Position numbers and translations under genes: made by a program. From JAILLW01 sp045629045 (GTDB taxonomy: Bacteria > Bacillota > Clostridia > Lachnospirales > Lachnospiraceae), in the NCBI GenBank assembly GCA_045629045.1, contig JAZQQM010000019.1, positions 26,508 to 90,507 on the forward strand: a stretch of DNA of 64,000 bases. Direction: 5' to 3'. The stretch's first letter is position 1. The number at the start of each line of letters is the position of its first letter. This document shows positions 61,325 to 64,000 of this stretch, in pieces. Below the pieces are notes generated by a model, which was not told the DNA's origin, did no database searches, and worked only from the letters and a program-made list of their open reading frames with translations.

Positions 61325-63442
61325 TTGGCTGGAAGAGAATATCCATTGGAGAGAACCAGAAATATTGGTATTATGGCTCATATCGATGCCGGTAAAACGA
61401 CAACAACAGAGCGTATCCTTTATTATACTGGTGTTAATCATAAGATTGGTGAAACTCATGACGGTACTGCTACTATGGACTGGATGGAGCAGGAACAGGA
61501 AAGAGGTATCACAATTACTTCAGCTGCTACAACATGTCACTGGACATTGCAGAAGGAAAACAAGCCTATGCCGGGTGCTTTAGAGCATCGTATCAACATC
61601 ATTGACACTCCCGGACACGTAGACTTCACTGTTGAAGTTGAGCGTTCGCTCCGTGTACTTGATGGTGCTGTAGGTGTATTCTGTGCAAAGGGCGGTGTTG
61701 AGCCTCAGTCAGAAAACGTATGGCGTCAGGCTGATACATATAACGTACCTCGTATGGCGTTCATCAATAAGATGGACATCTTAGGTGCTAACTTCTATGG
61801 AGCAGTTGATCAGATTAAGAACCGTTTAGGTAAGAATGCTATTTGCATTCAGCTTCCTATTGGTAAGGAAGATGAATTCAAGGGCATCATTGATTTATTT
61901 GAGATGCAGGCTTACATCTATAACGATGATAAGGGCGAAGATATCTCAATCACAGCTATTCCCGATGATATGAAGGATGAAGCTGAAACATACCATACAG
62001 AACTCGTTGAGAAGATTTGCGAATTGGACGACGATTTGATGATGGCATACCTTGAAGGTGAAGAGCCTTCAGTTGAAGAAATGAAGAAAGTTTTAAGAAA
62101 GGCAACATGCGAATGTACAGCCGTTCCTGTATGCTGTGGTACAGCTTACAGAAATAAGGGTGTTCAGAAGCTTCTTGATGCTGTTATCGAGTTCATGCCT
62201 TCACCTCTTGACATCCCTGCTATTAAGGGTGTTGACGCTGACGGTAATGAAGTAGAAAGACATTCATCTGATGATGAACCTTTCGCAGCTTTGGCTTTCA
62301 AGATCATGACAGATCCTTTCGTAGGAAAACTTGCTTTCTTCAGAGTATATTCAGGAACATTGAACTCAGGTTCTTATGTTCTTAATGCTACTAAAGAAAA
62401 GAAAGAGCGTGTTGGACGTATCCTTCAGATGCACGCTAACAAGAGAGAAGAATTAGACAAGGTATATTCAGGTGATATCGCTGCAGCAGTAGGATTCAAG
62501 CTTACTTCTACAGGTGATACAATTTGTGATGAGCAGCATCCTGTTATCCTCGAGTCTATGGAATTCCCTGAGCCCGTTATCGAGCTTGCTATCGAGCCTA
62601 AGACTAAGGCCGGTCAGGGTAAACTTGGTGAGTCTTTAGCAAAGCTTGCTGAAGAAGATCCTACATTCCGTGCTCATACAGATCAGGAAACAGGTCAGAC
62701 AATTATCGCAGGTATGGGTGAATTACACCTTGAAATCATTGTTGACAGACTTCTTAGAGAATTCAAGGTAGAAGCTAACGTTGGTGCACCTCAGGTTGCA
62801 TACAAGGAAACATTCTCTAAGGCAGTTGAAGTTGATAGTAAGTACGCTAAGCAGTCCGGTGGTCGTGGTCAGTACGGTCATTGTAAGGTTAAGTTCGAGC
62901 CTATGGATCCTAACGGTGAAGAACTCTTCAAGTTCGAATCAACAGTTGTCGGTGGTGCTATTCCTAAGGAATACATCCCTGCAGTTGGTGAAGGTATTGA
63001 AGAAGCTTCTAAGTGCGGTGTTCTTGGCGGATTCCCTGTACTTGGTGTATATGCTAACGTATACGATGGTTCATACCATGAAGTCGATTCTTCTGAAATG
63101 GCATTCCACATTGCCGGTTCTATGGCATTCAAGGAAGCTATGCAGAAGGCAGATCCTATCTTACTTGAGCCTATCATGAAGGTTGATGTTACAATGCCTG
63201 AAGAATACATGGGCGATGTAATTGGTGATATCAATTCACGTCGTGGACGTATCGAAGGTATGGATGACCTCGGCGGCGGTAAGATCGTACACGGATATGT
63301 ACCTCTTTCAGAGAAGTTCGGATACGCTACAGATCTTCGATCAAGAACACAGGGTCGTGGTAACTACTCTATGTTCTTCGAAAAGTATGAGCCCGTTCCG
63401 AAGAATGTTGCCGAAAAGGTACTTGCTGCTAAGGCAAAATAA
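61325..63442 (+). CDS. fusA: Elongation factor G
   Basis: Translocation GTPase, 705 residues. It starts at TTG 61325 (codons for MAGREYPLERTRNIG) after AAGGAGG; no ATG fits better. G1 AHIDAGKTT, the switch I/II regions (GITITSAATT, DTPGHVDF) and NKMD are present, as are domain IV GGRGQYGHCKV and domain V PLSEKFGYATDLRS. The rare start codon may lower initiation. Confidence 0.98.
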   Translation: MAGREYPLERTRNIGIMAHIDAGKTTTTERILYYTGVNHKIGETHDGTATMDWMEQEQERGITITSAATTCHWTLQKENKPMPGALEHRINIIDTPGHVDFTVEVERSLRVLDGAVGVFCAKGGVEPQSENVWRQADTYNVPRMAFINKMDILGANFYGAVDQIKNRLGKNAICIQLPIGKEDEFKGIIDLFEMQAYIYNDDKGEDISITAIPDDMKDEAETYHTELVEKICELDDDLMMAYLEGEEPSVEEMKKVLRKATCECTAVPVCCGTAYRNKGVQKLLDAVIEFMPSPLDIPAIKGVDADGNEVERHSSDDEPFAALAFKIMTDPFVGKLAFFRVYSGTLNSGSYVLNATKEKKERVGRILQMHANKREELDKVYSGDIAAAVGFKLTSTGDTICDEQHPVILESMEFPEPVIELAIEPKTKAGQGKLGESLAKLAEEDPTFRAHTDQETGQTIIAGMGELHLEIIVDRLLREFKVEANVGAPQVAYKETFSKAVEVDSKYAKQSGGRGQYGHCKVKFEPMDPNGEELFKFESTVVGGAIPKEYIPAVGEGIEEASKCGVLGGFPVLGVYANVYDGSYHEVDSSEMAFHIAGSMAFKEAMQKADPILLEPIMKVDVTMPEEYMGDVIGDINSRRGRIEGMDDLGGGKIVHGYVPLSEKFGYATDLRSRTQGRGNYSMFFEKYEPVPKNVAEKVLAAKAK

Positions 63443-63450
63443 AGAATAAC

Positions 63451-63479
63451 TTGAAAATATCGGCTATTTTTAATATAAT
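63451..63479 (+). promoter_or_regulatory. Promoter of tuf
   Basis: TTGAAA (63451-63456), 17-base spacer and perfect TATAAT (63474-63479). It gives tuf a start independent of fusA. Confidence 0.8.
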
Positions 63480-63535
63480 CAAGATTAGCTGATTTGATGA
63501 AAAATTTATAATTTTCTTAAGGAGGAGATTTTAAA

Positions 63536-64000
63536 ATGGCTAAAGCTAAATTTGACAGAAGTAAAACACACTGTAACATTGGTACCATCGGTCACGTTGA
63601 CCATGGTAAAACAACTTTAACAGCTGCTATCACAAAGGTTTTGGCTGCAAGAGTTGCAGGTAACGAAGCTACAGATTTTGAGAATATCGATAAGGCTCCC
63701 GAAGAGAGAGAAAGAGGTATCACAATTTCTACTGCTCACGTTGAGTACAGCACAGAAAACAGACACTATGCTCACGTTGACTGCCCTGGACATGCTGACT
63801 ACGTTAAGAACATGATCACAGGTGCTGCTCAGATGGACGGCGCTATCTTAGTTGTTGCAGCTACTGATGGTGTTATGGCTCAGACAAAGGAGCATATCCT
63901 TCTTTCTCGTCAGGTTGGTGTTCCTTACATCGTTGTATTCATGAACAAGTGTGATATGGTTGATGATCCAGAATTACTTGAGTTAGTAGAAATGGAAATC
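63536..64000 (+). CDS. tuf: Elongation factor Tu, 3' end cut by window
   Basis: Delivers aminoacyl-tRNA to the ribosome. The first 155 residues are visible, starting MAKAKFDRSKTHCNIGTIG at ATG 63536 after AAGGAGGAG. GTP-binding motifs GHVDHGKTTL, ERGITISTAH, DCPGHADY and NKCD are all present. The gene continues beyond the window. Confidence 0.98.
   Translation, partial: MAKAKFDRSKTHCNIGTIGHVDHGKTTLTAAITKVLAARVAGNEATDFENIDKAPEERERGITISTAHVEYSTENRHYAHVDCPGHADYVKNMITGAAQMDGAILVVAATDGVMAQTKEHILLSRQVGVPYIVVFMNKCDMVDDPELLELVEMEI

Overview
The window looks like chromosomal DNA from a motile, low-to-moderate GC Clostridia, most likely a Lachnospiraceae. The reasons are AGGAGG ribosome binding sites, TTGACA/TATAAT promoters, the order rpmG-secE-nusG-rplK-rplA...rplJ-rplL-rpoB-rpoC-rpsL-rpsG-fusA-tuf, two tandem flgK genes, and a linked fliW-csrA pair. 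The genus cannot be fixed from the sequence alone. No rRNA, tRNA, phage gene, transposase gene or CRISPR array was seen.

Positions 1-35053 are a large surface-polysaccharide locus read rightward. It starts with the end of asnB and a run of GT-C-type membrane glycosyltransferases. These are interleaved with an acyltransferase-3 protein that carries a fused lipobox and secreted domain, and an MBOAT/SGNH O-acylation pair split by a 320-bp palindromic element. A pair of small EamA/SMR-type membrane proteins and a GH25 lysozyme-like surface protein follow. Next come rfbB-rfbA-rfbC (no rfbD in view), an ABC exporter (Wzm/Wzt type), a methyltransferase-kinase-like protein that may terminate the chain, four GT2 proteins, a phosphohexomutase and a polyprenyl-phosphate sugar-1-phosphate transferase. 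A terminator ends that run. An LCP ligase and another GT2 protein follow. A plausible route is: WbaP-like priming, extension by GT2 enzymes, capping, ABC export, outer-face glycosylation and acylation by the GT-C, MBOAT and acyltransferase-3 proteins, then LCP attachment to the wall.

Positions 35100-45470 hold an HtrA-like protease and a late flagellar cluster: flgM, flgN, flgK, a second flgK, flgL, fliW, csrA and a small HTH gene, with a convergent short FliD-like gene. The leaders of flgM, flgL, fliW and the FliD-like gene each contain short hairpins presenting GGA in the loop. The two in the flgL leader match the known CsrA target consensus closely. This suggests that the locus encodes both a CsrA-FliW switch and several of its targets.

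Positions 45570-64000 are the core transcription/translation cluster, with clear promoters, terminators and ribosomal-protein leaders. It is interrupted between rplA and rplJ by two non-ribosomal genes with their own terminator and promoter: a CapA-like protein and a membrane alkaline-phosphatase/sulfatase-superfamily enzyme. The window ends inside tuf.
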